Shown in pieces: positions 17,401 to 26,079 of a stretch of DNA of 64,000 nucleotides; positions within the stretch are counted from its first letter, which is position 1; each line of letters opens with the position of its first letter. Source of the stretch: Chryseobacterium sp. Leaf404 (lineage in GTDB: Bacteria; Bacteroidota; Bacteroidia; Flavobacteriales; Weeksellaceae). The position numbers and the translations under genes were made by a program. The stretch covers positions 124,001 through 188,000 of the forward strand of contig NZ_LMQM01000014.1 of assembly GCF_001424145.1 (NCBI RefSeq), read 5' to 3'. The notes under the pieces are model-generated. The model ran no database searches. It saw only the letters and a program-made list of their open reading frames with translations, and had not been told where the DNA came from.

Positions 17401-20134
17401 GATTATCTTTTAAAAACTCAAGAATTTCCACACTGTCCGCATTGGAAACTTCCTCGAGCTGGAACTGCTTTTTTATCTCCTCGGTTACATTTTTCTTTTC
17501 ATTAAACTGAGAAATCGCCGAGAGAATCAGTTTTTTATTTTCAAACTGATGACTTGAAGTTTTTATCGGCCGCAAAGCATGAAGCGAAGGCTGCCCGATT
17601 TTCTGCACAATCGATGCAAACGGAATGAGCCAGTCTTTCCACTGATTCCAGTTGAACACATCGGCACTTTCCAAAGGAAAATTGATATGAAAACGTTCAT
17701 CAGCTTTTACGTGATTTGTTTCCAGAAAGGCAATCGTTTCAAATAAGCTCCAGCCAATCGGGAATTTCTGATGCAGATCATTCACATATTTTCCAAGCTC
17801 TTTTCTGCGTTCGTCGAGCCGTTTTGCCTCTTCGTGATAATCGGCGTTGATTTTATATTTCGGAACTTCCAAAGTTCTTTCAAACTGTTTCAGAACATCC
17901 GACTTTTTGGATTTATTGGAATGCAGTTCGAGACAGAATGCCCCCAGACCAATATTTTCCAGACGGTTGTGAACGACATCCAAAGCGGCCTTTTTAGCAG
18001 CCACGAAAAGTACTTTTTTATCATTCGACAAAGCATCGGCGATGATGTTGGTAATCGTCTGCGATTTTCCCGTTCCTGGAGGCCCGTGTAGAATAAAGCT
18101 TTTGTTGAGGTTGGCATTTTTTACGGCGTTTAGCTGAGAGTTATCTGTAGAAATCGGCAAAACCAATTCGGATGCTGGAATGTTTTCCAAACTTTCCACA
18201 TCGTTTTCTACACTTTCCAAAGTTCCGGTCAGTCGCCCATCAATCAGACTTTTTACAATCGAAGATTTCTGAATTTCTTCAGAATATTTTGAAATATCCT
18301 GCCAGAGAATCAATTTATTAAATGAGAAAATCCCCAAAACCAACTGCTCCAGAACATCCCAACCTTCAAGATTCAGAACGGCATTTCTGATAATCGCCAA
18401 AACTTTTGGAACATCTACTCCGGATTCGTCCATCGGAAGATTTTCGAGGCTGTTGATGTTGAGTTTAAATTCCTGTTTTAAATATTCAAGCAACGTAATG
18501 TTAATCATCGTTTCCTCCTCACGGCTTCGAAGCGTAAATTTAGAATTCACCGACTTCCGTGACAGTTCGACGGGAATCAGTAAAAGTGGAGCAAGCCTTG
18601 GGATGTCTTTATTTTTGGGTTCAAACCATTTCAATAAACCGATTCCCAAATACAAAGTACTTTTTCCGTTCTCTTCCTCGGCAAGTTTTGCGCTTCGGTA
18701 AAGGTTGGTGAGGATATTATCGAGGTCATCCTGATGATAATAGGTGAGGAGTCGGTTGTATTTAAACTCATCCTGAGTCATTTTAAAAAGCGGCTGCGAC
18801 TGATGTAAAGGTTCGCCGTAAAGACTGTATTTTCTGAGAACCGCCTGATTGTTATCGGGATGAATGGTGAAAGATTTTCCGTCGGCGAGGCTGTCTTCGA
18901 GCACATTGATTTTCGTATCGATCAACTGGAGCATGCTTTTGGTAAAGCGCAGATTCAGAAGGTTGTTTCTGAGCGAAAGATCGAGCAGTTTTCTTTCCCA
19001 GACTTTTTGTTTGGTTAAATTTGAAAAATCCGTCACTTCGAGGTCGTCGTACTGCGTTCCCAAATCAAAATCCTGATCGAGCTCAGTTGAATGTTGAATA
19101 GAACTGAAATCCTGAGTTTTTAATGTTTCATTTTTCAGAAGTGGGAGAGGAGAAATTCCCGCCGACCGTGCGTTTTTAATATCTAAAGACAACAGAAATC
19201 TTGAAGAATCCATCAGTTGGGTTTCGGCAGAATTCATCGCATCTTTGAACGAAATGTTGCTTCCTCGGCAAAGGCTGGTCGATTCAATTAAAGCAATTTC
19301 TTTAATTCCCGAAGCAATCCTTTTGGAGATTGCCGCCTGATCAAAATTAACCATTCCATCGAATCGCTGATCATCCAACCAGACTCCGACAAAAGCGTGA
19401 CCTTCTGTTACCACGATTATTGGATTTAAATCAATAGCTTCCAGACACGCCGCAAACAAAAGGGAAATATCGATACAGTTTCCGAATTTTGTTTCTAAAA
19501 CAGTGTCCACAAGCCTGATTCTTTGTCCGTTCTTTTCAAAACTTGGCGGCATCGCGCTGTAAATTAGATCCAGATTCTGAATGGCTTTGTAAATCGCCGA
19601 AACCATCTGCAAAACCCTTTCTTTGCTTTTCTGCTGATACCCTTCAAACGACGGCGTGAGTTTATTTCTCGCCAAAATATCAATCGCATCGGCTTTCAGT
19701 TTGTACAGTGAAGTAGTATTGGAAAGGACATACGAAGCCAGAAGTTGGGGGTAAGACTGCAATCCACCGAAATAATCCATCGGCAGCACTTCGATGCTGA
19801 AAGTTTTTTCAAAAATCGATTCGCCATCTTTAAAAACCTGAATTTTTATCTGATCTAAATCTTTTTCCGTCAGTCTTTTCAGCAAAGCATTATCAAAGAC
19901 AAAATTGAAAAGCGAGATTTTGTACTGTGCATTCGCCTTGATTTTATCAATATAAACATCGTATTTTTGAAATAAACCCAATGAAGAACTGATCTGAAGA
20001 TTGAGATTTTCAAGATCTTCAGTCACGTCTCTGAAAGCAATGCTCTGCAGAAAAGGATATTGGTTTAAGCAAAAAGTATAGTTGAAATAAGTGCTGTGCT
20101 GTATCTGTAAGTCAAACGGAATAATCTGATTCAT
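14441..20134 (-). CDS. Giant SF1 helicase-nuclease (DUF4011-helicase-Vsr-DUF3320)
   Basis: This is a 1897-residue multidomain protein. Residues about 205-265 look like a transglutaminase/papain-like core (FGNC with Cys220, EGHAFVGVW with His246, then acidic residues). About 375-640 is a DUF4011-like region starting WERKLLDLSLRNNLLNLRF. The SF1 helicase has Walker A GPPGTGKS at 684-691, motif II DLVIFDEASQLP near 1290, motif III VGDPKQMPPTSF, motif V VQGDERD and motif VI NVAVTRAR near 1525. About 1585-1660 is a Vsr/DUF559-type nuclease (YKIDIGIIDP, LAILLDSE, WNVFRIWTLDW). The tail, about 1790-1895, is DUF3320-like. DUF4011-helicase-Vsr proteins have been reported as antiphage defence genes. 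It is cytoplasmic; no methylase or other classic partner is adjacent. Confidence 0.85.
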   Translation of the reverse strand: MNQIIPFDLQIQHSTYFNYTFCLNQYPFLQSIAFRDVTEDLENLNLQISSSLGLFQKYDVYIDKIKANAQYKISLFNFVFDNALLKRLTEKDLDQIKIQVFKDGESIFEKTFSIEVLPMDYFGGLQSYPQLLASYVLSNTTSLYKLKADAIDILARNKLTPSFEGYQQKSKERVLQMVSAIYKAIQNLDLIYSAMPPSFEKNGQRIRLVDTVLETKFGNCIDISLLFAACLEAIDLNPIIVVTEGHAFVGVWLDDQRFDGMVNFDQAAISKRIASGIKEIALIESTSLCRGSNISFKDAMNSAETQLMDSSRFLLSLDIKNARSAGISPLPLLKNETLKTQDFSSIQHSTELDQDFDLGTQYDDLEVTDFSNLTKQKVWERKLLDLSLRNNLLNLRFTKSMLQLIDTKINVLEDSLADGKSFTIHPDNNQAVLRKYSLYGEPLHQSQPLFKMTQDEFKYNRLLTYYHQDDLDNILTNLYRSAKLAEEENGKSTLYLGIGLLKWFEPKNKDIPRLAPLLLIPVELSRKSVNSKFTLRSREEETMINITLLEYLKQEFKLNINSLENLPMDESGVDVPKVLAIIRNAVLNLEGWDVLEQLVLGIFSFNKLILWQDISKYSEEIQKSSIVKSLIDGRLTGTLESVENDVESLENIPASELVLPISTDNSQLNAVKNANLNKSFILHGPPGTGKSQTITNIIADALSNDKKVLFVAAKKAALDVVHNRLENIGLGAFCLELHSNKSKKSDVLKQFERTLEVPKYKINADYHEEAKRLDERRKELGKYVNDLHQKFPIGWSLFETIAFLETNHVKADERFHINFPLESADVFNWNQWKDWLIPFASIVQKIGQPSLHALRPIKTSSHQFENKKLILSAISQFNEKKNVTEEIKKQFQLEEVSNADSVEILEFLKDNPVKSGLVDLVFNEGQLNLFKNWMSQQTQFQQIESQITASFNSSILNIDFVSLKLIWNQAKHTWFIPKWFKQKKVKQQLNGYAKSGMESDVQIDGLFEKLENYQQLKNKLSNLHYNAISPVTNLYFNGNSFDVSAIEKDLKTIENAKDLAQKIAIRNFPEWLKDFSSKQNNSLNISDHVEKLKELYDAENNLLKYVEEIPNEADLQTVVQNIHQLEDWINFNGLKEKAQDLNVNWFIGFLEKGWLDTESLELEFEKIIHLNLFIKTIYSSGTLNGFDASIYESQIQQYKNLHKEFTELTKNQLTMKLSDRIPNFSQEAVQSSEIGILQKAIRNKGRGLSIRKLFDQIPTLIPRLKPCMLMSPISVAQYFDVNEEHFDLVIFDEASQLPTSEAVSALARAKQAIIVGDPKQMPPTSFFASQKVDEENFELEDLESILDDCLALSIPSNYLLRHYRSKHESLISFSNAHFYDNKLLTFPSPDDLNRKVTFEFIDGFYDKGKTRTNKNEAEAIIQYIKNHLEKKDKKSIGVVTFSQTQQSLIEDLLQKLFQENPHLEEFAINSEEPIFIKNLENVQGDERDIILFSIGYGPDEDGKVSMNFGPLNRDGGWRRLNVAVTRARYEMKVFSSLKGDQIDMNRTSSEGVLGLKNFLNFSEKGLVYYNSNQSVNQQKLMVNAVAKTLEEKGLKIKTNIGTSEYKIDIGIIDPENESEYLLAILLDSENYFNIHTTNDRELLVPNVLKGLGWNVFRIWTLDWIKNKEKIVEKIKIELEKIKTQVKEKKEEITELKTFEKIYLSEVAEDEQPSKMVSYVVANLSPEANANSESIYHFENRQTLLSQLKTIIDTESPISQNALFRKILKLWNTSRAGGKLNTYLLETLASIPNIQTTESYQKFYWSENSQPQNLDFYRDNSAEKRLIDEIAPEEISVAMMELMHSNLSLNKEELVRAVCKTFGFSKVGSQIDAVVKFCVEDLIGKGMLKEVDGRIGLG

Positions 20135-20269
20135 AAATGTTTTTTGTGATTGTCATTCTCTTTTTTGGGAGATAATGCAATTTAGAAATAAAACAGATAT
20201 TGACAAAATGGATGTGTTTTAAGTTAGTACTGTTTTTTCAAAAATGACTGGATATTTTCATAGTAAAAA

Positions 20270-21376
20270 TTATTCAACGTATTTTTTTATTTCTTCTTCA
20301 ATCTGATCTAGCTCACCCAATTTTCTGGCTACAATTTTTCCATTGCGGTCAACCAATATTTGTAGTGGATATCCTGAAGCATTGAGTTTTTTTGGAAATT
20401 CCTTTTTCGTATCAAAGTAATTTTTCCAGGCAACATTGTTTTTCTTCAAAATCTCTGTCGCTTTTTCCATATTTTCTTTTTTATTCTCATCAGTCACGCT
20501 GATGAAATTAACCCCTTTTTCTTTAAATTTTTTGTGAAGTTCAACCAGCTTTGGCAGATCTTCAATGCAGGGTTTACAAGTAATAGACCAGTAGTCAATT
20601 AGAGTTAAATTATATTCAGAAAAGTCAGATTTTGAAATCATTGAGTTTTTATCAAACACGACATCCGGAAAATTTCCGTTAACTCCGGTTGAGTTTTCTA
20701 TGGCAATAATTTTTTTAAATTCATTATAGCTGAAGTTTTTCTTTACCTCTGAAGAGAATAGAGCCAATGATGTGATATAGGACTTATGAAACTGAAATTT
20801 GGAAAAATCACTTACAATTTCCCAAAATGCAACAATCGAGTTTGGGTTTTTCCTGATATAGCTTTGCAGAAATTTCTGTTTAGCTTCGATATCAGTTGGA
20901 TTATTATTTTGGAATGGCTTTAATTTATTGTCAAAATTTTCTAACTGTTTTTTTAAGGTCAAGTATTCTTTATTGGAAGGAGTTTCCGTCTCCAAAACCG
21001 AGCTTATATTGTTTTCCTTGTTTATACTTATCTCAATGTTGCCTTTTTCTATGAAAAAAGGTTTTGTCATGTAGCCTCCGTTAATTTTAGGATCGTAATA
21101 TGAAATCTCGAAGGGATGAGGATACTCAATTTTTCCTGTAATAGTATTTTCGTCTGCAATTTTAATTTTGACATAACTATTTTCCTCATTGAAAATGACA
21201 TTTTTTGTAGTAACAATATCGTAGCTATAAATATTTCTTATATTTCCTGTACTCGTTGGAGGTCCCATAAATAAAGAATCTTTCTCAAATTCAGGTGCGT
21301 CAATTTTTAAACTAAAATTGTTCTGAGAAAAAAGCAGTGAACTTAGAAGCGAAAATAATAGTAGGTAGTTTTTCAT
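20270..21376 (-). CDS. TlpA-like thiol-disulfide oxidoreductase
   Basis: This 368-residue secreted protein has a signal peptide (MKNYLLLFSLLSSLLFSQ). An N-terminal DUF4369-like beta domain covers about 20-120 (FSLKIDAPEFEKDSLFMG, TGKIEYPHPFEISYYDP), a helical linker follows, and the C-terminal third is a thioredoxin fold: LIDYWSITCKPCIEDLP with the CxxC pair near residue 265, GVNFISVTDENKKE, and YPLQILVDRNGKIVARKLG, which contains the cis-Pro before LQ. Such Bacteroidota proteins act in periplasmic thiol redox, often in cytochrome maturation or stress. It stands alone between the helicase and the cupin gene. Confidence 0.85.
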   Translation of the reverse strand: MKNYLLLFSLLSSLLFSQNNFSLKIDAPEFEKDSLFMGPPTSTGNIRNIYSYDIVTTKNVIFNEENSYVKIKIADENTITGKIEYPHPFEISYYDPKINGGYMTKPFFIEKGNIEISINKENNISSVLETETPSNKEYLTLKKQLENFDNKLKPFQNNNPTDIEAKQKFLQSYIRKNPNSIVAFWEIVSDFSKFQFHKSYITSLALFSSEVKKNFSYNEFKKIIAIENSTGVNGNFPDVVFDKNSMISKSDFSEYNLTLIDYWSITCKPCIEDLPKLVELHKKFKEKGVNFISVTDENKKENMEKATEILKKNNVAWKNYFDTKKEFPKKLNASGYPLQILVDRNGKIVARKLGELDQIEEEIKKYVE

Positions 21377-21489
21377 CGTTTTAATTCATTAACTTTTCAA
21401 AATTAAGTGAAAATTATTGATGAGAATTAAAAAACTTTTATTAAATTATTTTATTGAGATTTTTAAATTTAATAATTAATTACCTACGG

Positions 21490-21930
21490 ATGAAAAGACT
21501 AACTCAATTTATATCTGCCATTATCATCAGTTTTCTGTTCCAACAGAATTTAAATGCTCAAAAAGTTGAAACAGTGAAAGAACCAATCGATTACACCATC
21601 GAAAATTGTGTCACCGAGTTTGATCTGTCGAAAGCAAAGAAAACAAATTCAGGTTATCAATATTGGTTCGCCGATAAGAAATTCACAGAAGAGAATACTT
21701 TAAAAATGAGCATCGTAGAACCAAGAAAATCCACACACGCGCCACACCGACATCCTGAGGAGGAATTTTTTTATATTCTCGAAGGTAAGGCTGCATTTTA
21801 TCTCAACGGAAAAACTGTGGAAGTCGGTCCAAATACGAGTCTGTATTGTCCGCCAAATTCAGAACATGGAATTAGCAATGCGGGGGATAAGGATTTGAAG
21901 TATCTGGTTATTAAAAAGGATTTGAAATAG
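21490..21930 (+). CDS. Secreted cupin, copy A
   Basis: From the ATG at 21490 the product has 146 residues with a signal peptide ending at LNAQ. A single cupin_2 domain is seen: STHAPHRHPEEEFFYILEG gives the His-x-His and Glu metal ligands, and CPPNSEHGISNAG the second histidine motif. The substrate is unknown. About 92 percent of residues match a second copy at 26080, in the same direction. Differences cluster in the signal peptide and just after it. The copies flank three unrelated genes, which suggests a duplication. An upstream TTG at 21454 would add 12 residues and is not needed. Confidence 0.85.
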   Translation: MKRLTQFISAIIISFLFQQNLNAQKVETVKEPIDYTIENCVTEFDLSKAKKTNSGYQYWFADKKFTEENTLKMSIVEPRKSTHAPHRHPEEEFFYILEGKAAFYLNGKTVEVGPNTSLYCPPNSEHGISNAGDKDLKYLVIKKDLK

Positions 21931-21997
21931 AATTACAATTTATTTTTTGACTGTAAATTTCTGAATGGTCAATAATAAAAATGATAATTCAATTATA

Positions 21998-22117
21998 TCA
22001 ATGTTTCTTTTTATTATTTCGATCAAATTCATCTTTGCGAAATTTAACTTGGTTTCCAATTGCAAAAGGAAAAATGATAAATACTAAAACGAGCAGAAAA
22101 ATTATTTGGAACAACAT
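21998..22117 (-). CDS. Candidate 39-residue membrane peptide
   Basis: A short frame on the minus strand runs from an ATG at 22115-22117 to a TGA at 21998-22000. The peptide starts with MLFQIIFLLVLVFIIFPFAI, one strong hydrophobic helix, then a charged tail rich in Lys, Arg and Asp and ending KKKH. It fills the gap between the cupin and the 838-residue gene and overlaps only a doubtful TTG start of the latter. The layout is that of a small inner-membrane protein, but a frame this short can arise by chance in AT-rich DNA. Confidence 0.3.
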   Translation of the reverse strand: MLFQIIFLLVLVFIIFPFAIGNQVKFRKDEFDRNNKKKH

Positions 22118-24622
22118 ATTTCATTTTTAAGTAAAGTTATTAAATTTTATGTGGCAACTCATATGCTTCCAATGAAAATTGGTGAGCAATATTCTGAAAA
22201 ATATGGTAAAATTGACACAGAAACAAGTTTTGAAAATTTGGAATTTGAAATTGAACTGACCGATGAAAACCATAATCCTCTACTTGAAGATCCTATCTTA
22301 AAAGGTAAACTTGTTGATTATTCGCCAATTGTAAAAGAGGCAGAGGGTCATACAAGAATTTCAAATGGAACTGCAAATATTCAGTATGAATTCCCAATTT
22401 TAATAGATACTAAATGGAAAGATGATATTCATACTAAAGATGAAAAAACTAAAGCTTATTCTGTAACAATAAAAATAGTCAATACTAAAACAAAACACGA
22501 ATATTTTTTCACACCCAACATGAGCCAGATACGTAGGGTTGCGGATAATAAAAGAGATTTTGATGACATTGAAGTCTCACCAATATTTATGGTAAAATAT
22601 GAATCTATGGACACTATTCTTTCTCAGATGGAAGATAAAAAAAGTAATATGATTCAATACATAGGTGATATCGACTACAGCTATAAGGAATCAAATCCTT
22701 GCGCATATTCTAAAATCACAATTAATAATGGTGAAAAAGATTTCGAAGTCTTTAATGAATATAAGCTTTCGGTGAAGAAAATTAAAGATGATACACAACG
22801 AATTGTTGATATAGTTTGTGGAGATAAAGAAACAAAAGATATTAAAATATCTGCAATGTTTCTGCTCTCAAAAGATGGCGCTGAGGATCATGTCAGAACT
22901 GATAAAAATGGATTTAAATGTCAAATGATTTTAAATGATGGGAAACTACATGATGGCATTTATGATGTTTTCAAAATGAATTGGATTGTGGGGCAGTGGG
23001 TACCATCTAAAGATCCTGCACTTTTTGCAGAACATTACATGAAAATGATTGGTTTAGGACAAAAACCATCCTTTTTTCACCCTTCGAATGGATCCTCTTC
23101 TCCAAAATTAGAATGGAACAAATCTGACCAGGAAGCCAAAGGAATAGAATCTCCAGATAAAAAGGATTATCAAACTGTTTCTGTCGCAGGAGTTCAAGGA
23201 TTATCAGAGGGAACAGATTATACCTTAAATGAGGCAGATGATTCTATCACTTTAAAATTAAAATATAATTACAATAAATCTTATGATGATAATATTTTAA
23301 ATTATCTCTATGGTGAGCAAGAGTATCTAACAAAGGGATTTTTTGACGAAAATTTTAAAAATATCTGGGTGATTAGATATTTATTAAAATGGGTGAAAAA
23401 TGAACGGATCTCACAAACTTATTTTGTTCCCGTTACCACTTGCAGATACCCCAACCAGATTGCGAAAATTGGAGTTTATCCTGATATGAAATGGGTAATC
23501 AACTTTAATTATAATATTGAAACACCTCTTTATTATAAAGCATCTACTCCATTAGTAGAACATTATAGTGGCTTTAATGAAGGAAAAATAAATACATCAA
23601 ACAACAATAAAAGAAAAGAAATTTTAGATAAAAAAGTATCTAATGGCTTACAACATTATGTAGGCAGAAAAACTACATTTGGTCTATATGTTGAGTGTGA
23701 AGTTTCTGGTGAAGATGACGTATTCAAACTTGGAAATGAATTTGGTGAAAAGTACAGAGAAATGTGTGCTCCTCTTTTGTGGATGGTCAACAAATTAGAT
23801 AGTGACTTGGGTGTTTCAGATGCTAAAAAAGAAGCTGGAAAAATTAGGACTGGGTCAGCGCCAAAAGGTTTAAAAGCTAGATTAAGTGCTCTACCTATGA
23901 GTTTTACCCTTAATCCACCCAGCTTAAGTTTAGGTTTTGGAATTGGTTATTCAACATCTCAAAATGGAAATATAACTTATGAGGTTGATGCGAGAATAAA
24001 AGCGGATCCAATTATTGGAGCTAAAGTAACCTTAGATGTATTAGCTTTAGGGAGTAAATTAAAACCGTGGGGAGCTATTATTGATGCACTTGATATAGCA
24101 TCTTGGCTCATAAATTTTTGCAGTGCTGGAAAAATCGAAATTGATTATAAAGTTGAAGTAAGGTTTACTGCTGAGATAAAATTAGTAGGTAAAAAAACAA
24201 AAGAGGAAACAGAAACAGAACCAGCCGAATATGAGTCCGAAGCAAAATTTACATATAATTTTGCAGACAGAAACTTAGATTTCCATGGAGGAATACAAGG
24301 GCCAATATTAGGTGAAATCGAAATTAGTACCTCTGTGAAAATTAAAGCAAATATTAAAGACGCACAAGGAAAGCCAGCCGAAGAACCTAAAGATGTGGCC
24401 GAATTAAGTATAGGTGTTAAAGCAAGTTCCTCAGTTACACTTACATGTCCATTTAAATTAAACAAAGAGGGCAAATTAGATTTAGACTTAGAATTTTCAG
24501 GTGTCAAGTTAGAAATCTGGTTTAAAGCCGGCTTAAATATGGATGAAGAGGATTCCGAAGAGCCAGACAAAATTGTACCTTTAATACCTAAAGTAAATTT
24601 TAAAGAATCAATTGAATTTTAG
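22106..24622 (+). CDS. Large beta-rich protein of unknown function
   Basis: I do not recognise this protein of up to 838 residues. The only start giving the full length is TTG 22106; the first ATG is 22163 (819 residues), and the frame is closed by a TAA at 22085. There is no signal peptide. The first 350 residues alternate acidic, strand-rich segments (FENLEFEIELTDENHNPL, FEVFNEYKLSVKKIKDD). From about 570 onward come long amphipathic strands (NITYEVDARIKADPIIGAKVTLDV, EIEISTSVKIKANIKD) that look like a repetitive beta sheet, with one hydrophobic stretch near 650 (IIDALDIASWLINFCSAG). The layout reminds me of secretion-system cargo or polymorphic toxin-like proteins in Bacteroidota, but no Hcp, VgrG or PAAR marker is present. 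A lipoprotein gene follows after 1 bp. Confidence 0.7.
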   Translation: MEQHISFLSKVIKFYVATHMLPMKIGEQYSEKYGKIDTETSFENLEFEIELTDENHNPLLEDPILKGKLVDYSPIVKEAEGHTRISNGTANIQYEFPILIDTKWKDDIHTKDEKTKAYSVTIKIVNTKTKHEYFFTPNMSQIRRVADNKRDFDDIEVSPIFMVKYESMDTILSQMEDKKSNMIQYIGDIDYSYKESNPCAYSKITINNGEKDFEVFNEYKLSVKKIKDDTQRIVDIVCGDKETKDIKISAMFLLSKDGAEDHVRTDKNGFKCQMILNDGKLHDGIYDVFKMNWIVGQWVPSKDPALFAEHYMKMIGLGQKPSFFHPSNGSSSPKLEWNKSDQEAKGIESPDKKDYQTVSVAGVQGLSEGTDYTLNEADDSITLKLKYNYNKSYDDNILNYLYGEQEYLTKGFFDENFKNIWVIRYLLKWVKNERISQTYFVPVTTCRYPNQIAKIGVYPDMKWVINFNYNIETPLYYKASTPLVEHYSGFNEGKINTSNNNKRKEILDKKVSNGLQHYVGRKTTFGLYVECEVSGEDDVFKLGNEFGEKYREMCAPLLWMVNKLDSDLGVSDAKKEAGKIRTGSAPKGLKARLSALPMSFTLNPPSLSLGFGIGYSTSQNGNITYEVDARIKADPIIGAKVTLDVLALGSKLKPWGAIIDALDIASWLINFCSAGKIEIDYKVEVRFTAEIKLVGKKTKEETETEPAEYESEAKFTYNFADRNLDFHGGIQGPILGEIEISTSVKIKANIKDAQGKPAEEPKDVAELSIGVKASSSVTLTCPFKLNKEGKLDLDLEFSGVKLEIWFKAGLNMDEEDSEEPDKIVPLIPKVNFKESIEF

Positions 24623-24623
24623 T

Positions 24624-25493
24624 ATGAAACAAGTTGCAATATTAATTATCGTGCTTTTCATTTCATGTGGAAACAAAGAAAGTATAAAAACAAAAGAGCA
24701 ATTAACTGAATATAATTACAAAAAAGGAATTATGAAGAAAACGTATTTTGCAGATTTCAATTTCAGAGGAGATTTCGAAATAATCTTTAATGGTTTATCT
24801 ATAAAAAGAAATAGTAGTGATGGTGTATCAAATGGTTTGGAGTATTTAAATCCATTTATTGAAAAATCTGGAAAACAAACAATCACTTTATTGTTAAAAC
24901 CTGCGTCAGGCAAAATATTACCGTCAGAAATTAAAGATTATTATATAGATATTGTATATACTGATAACGGAGAGTCATCACCTATACATAAAGTTATGAG
25001 ATGTTCTTTTCCTCAGTCAGACAAAGCAGTTGAATCTCTAATGGATACTTGGACATTTGACGCAGAAGTTCCCTTTGATATTTCTACTTTAAGTGATGCA
25101 AAAGATTTAAAAGATGAGAAACCGGAAGAGCTTCTCAAAGCGGTAGTTTCAGAATATGAAAAAGTAAGTTCTTTTATTAACAGTGGAAATATCACAGAAT
25201 ATATGAATTTATATAAAAAATCAAGAGAAAGGGAAATGATATCTATGTATTATGATGATACTAAAAAAAAGGAATATTTAAGCAGTCTTCAGCAAAGGGC
25301 ATCATCATCAAAAGGATTTATGCAATTATTATCAGAGTATAAACTTTTAATTCATCCTAATAATAAAGTTGTCAGTTTAACTAACTCACAAGGGAAATCT
25401 CCATTATTTTCGAAGGACAAGGAAGGTAAGATAAAGACCTATGGTTTACAATTATACCGTTCAAAAACTACAGGAAAATTGGAAGTTTATTAA
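24624..25493 (+). CDS. Lipoprotein of unknown function
   Basis: The ATG at 24624 lies one base after the previous stop and gives 289 residues. The N-terminus MKQVAILIIVLFISCGNKES has a lipobox (FISC, Cys16), so the mature protein is probably lipid-anchored. The remainder has a beta-rich domain (FADFNFRGDFEIIFNGLSIKRN) and a helical region (about 160-240, KPEELLKAVVSEYEKVSSFI) ending in a strand pair. I do not recognise a family. Immediate coupling with the 838-residue gene suggests that the two products work together; an immunity or partner lipoprotein is one possibility, but this is inference. Confidence 0.75.
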   Translation: MKQVAILIIVLFISCGNKESIKTKEQLTEYNYKKGIMKKTYFADFNFRGDFEIIFNGLSIKRNSSDGVSNGLEYLNPFIEKSGKQTITLLLKPASGKILPSEIKDYYIDIVYTDNGESSPIHKVMRCSFPQSDKAVESLMDTWTFDAEVPFDISTLSDAKDLKDEKPEELLKAVVSEYEKVSSFINSGNITEYMNLYKKSREREMISMYYDDTKKKEYLSSLQQRASSSKGFMQLLSEYKLLIHPNNKVVSLTNSQGKSPLFSKDKEGKIKTYGLQLYRSKTTGKLEVY

Positions 25494-25507
25494 TGAAATT
25501 TTAAAGT

Positions 25508-26032
25508 ATGAACAAGTTAATCGCATTATTTCTTCTCTCGATATTTTATAATCCCATTTTTTCGCAAAAAAAAGAAAATCCTCCAGAAGTAAAAGTTGAA
25601 TCAAAAAGATATCATGTGGTATATGATGAGAATGCCTCGTATACTTACATTTTAAACACTGAAAAAATCAAAGTTTTGAAGCCTGAGACAACAATAATAA
25701 AAGTCTTAACTTTCAAAAACGAAAAGCTGGCATATCTCAGCATGGTTTATGTACCTGAAGAGGTACAGCTTGTAGATCACGACTTATATAAGACAAATTT
25801 TAAGAGAAGAATTTCCGATGAAATTCCATTAAAAGTGAATATCGATTATGACAAAATAGTTTTGACAAATAAAGATTTTAAGCAAAACTTGACTTTAAAG
25901 ATTATGGGAGAATATGATAATATTTCGTTAAAAAATATTAAAACAGGAGAGGTTTTTATCAGTAATAATCCGGTCATTAAAAATTCCAGAGACAATAGAG
26001 TTCCACTTTATAAATCATCTGCTACCAAATAA
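25508..26032 (+). CDS. Secreted protein of unknown function
   Basis: This 174-residue protein has a signal peptide (MNKLIALFLLSIFYNPIFSQ) followed by KKENPPEVKVESKRYHVVYD. The mature part seems to be mostly beta strands with many Lys and Asp residues (YTYILNTEKIKVLKPETTIIKVLTF), ending with KNSRDNRVPLYKS. I see no known motif. It starts 14 bp after the lipoprotein stop and is the third gene of the block bounded by the two cupin copies. Confidence 0.65.
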   Translation: MNKLIALFLLSIFYNPIFSQKKENPPEVKVESKRYHVVYDENASYTYILNTEKIKVLKPETTIIKVLTFKNEKLAYLSMVYVPEEVQLVDHDLYKTNFKRRISDEIPLKVNIDYDKIVLTNKDFKQNLTLKIMGEYDNISLKNIKTGEVFISNNPVIKNSRDNRVPLYKSSATK

Positions 26033-26079
26033 GTGATAGCGGAATCATTATTATCAGATTTTTTTTCATATTATTAAAA

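Noticed and set aside
24145..24570. A 141-codon minus-strand frame
   Set aside because: It mirrors the strand-rich C-terminus of the 838-residue gene and gives a Ser/Asn-rich low-information product.
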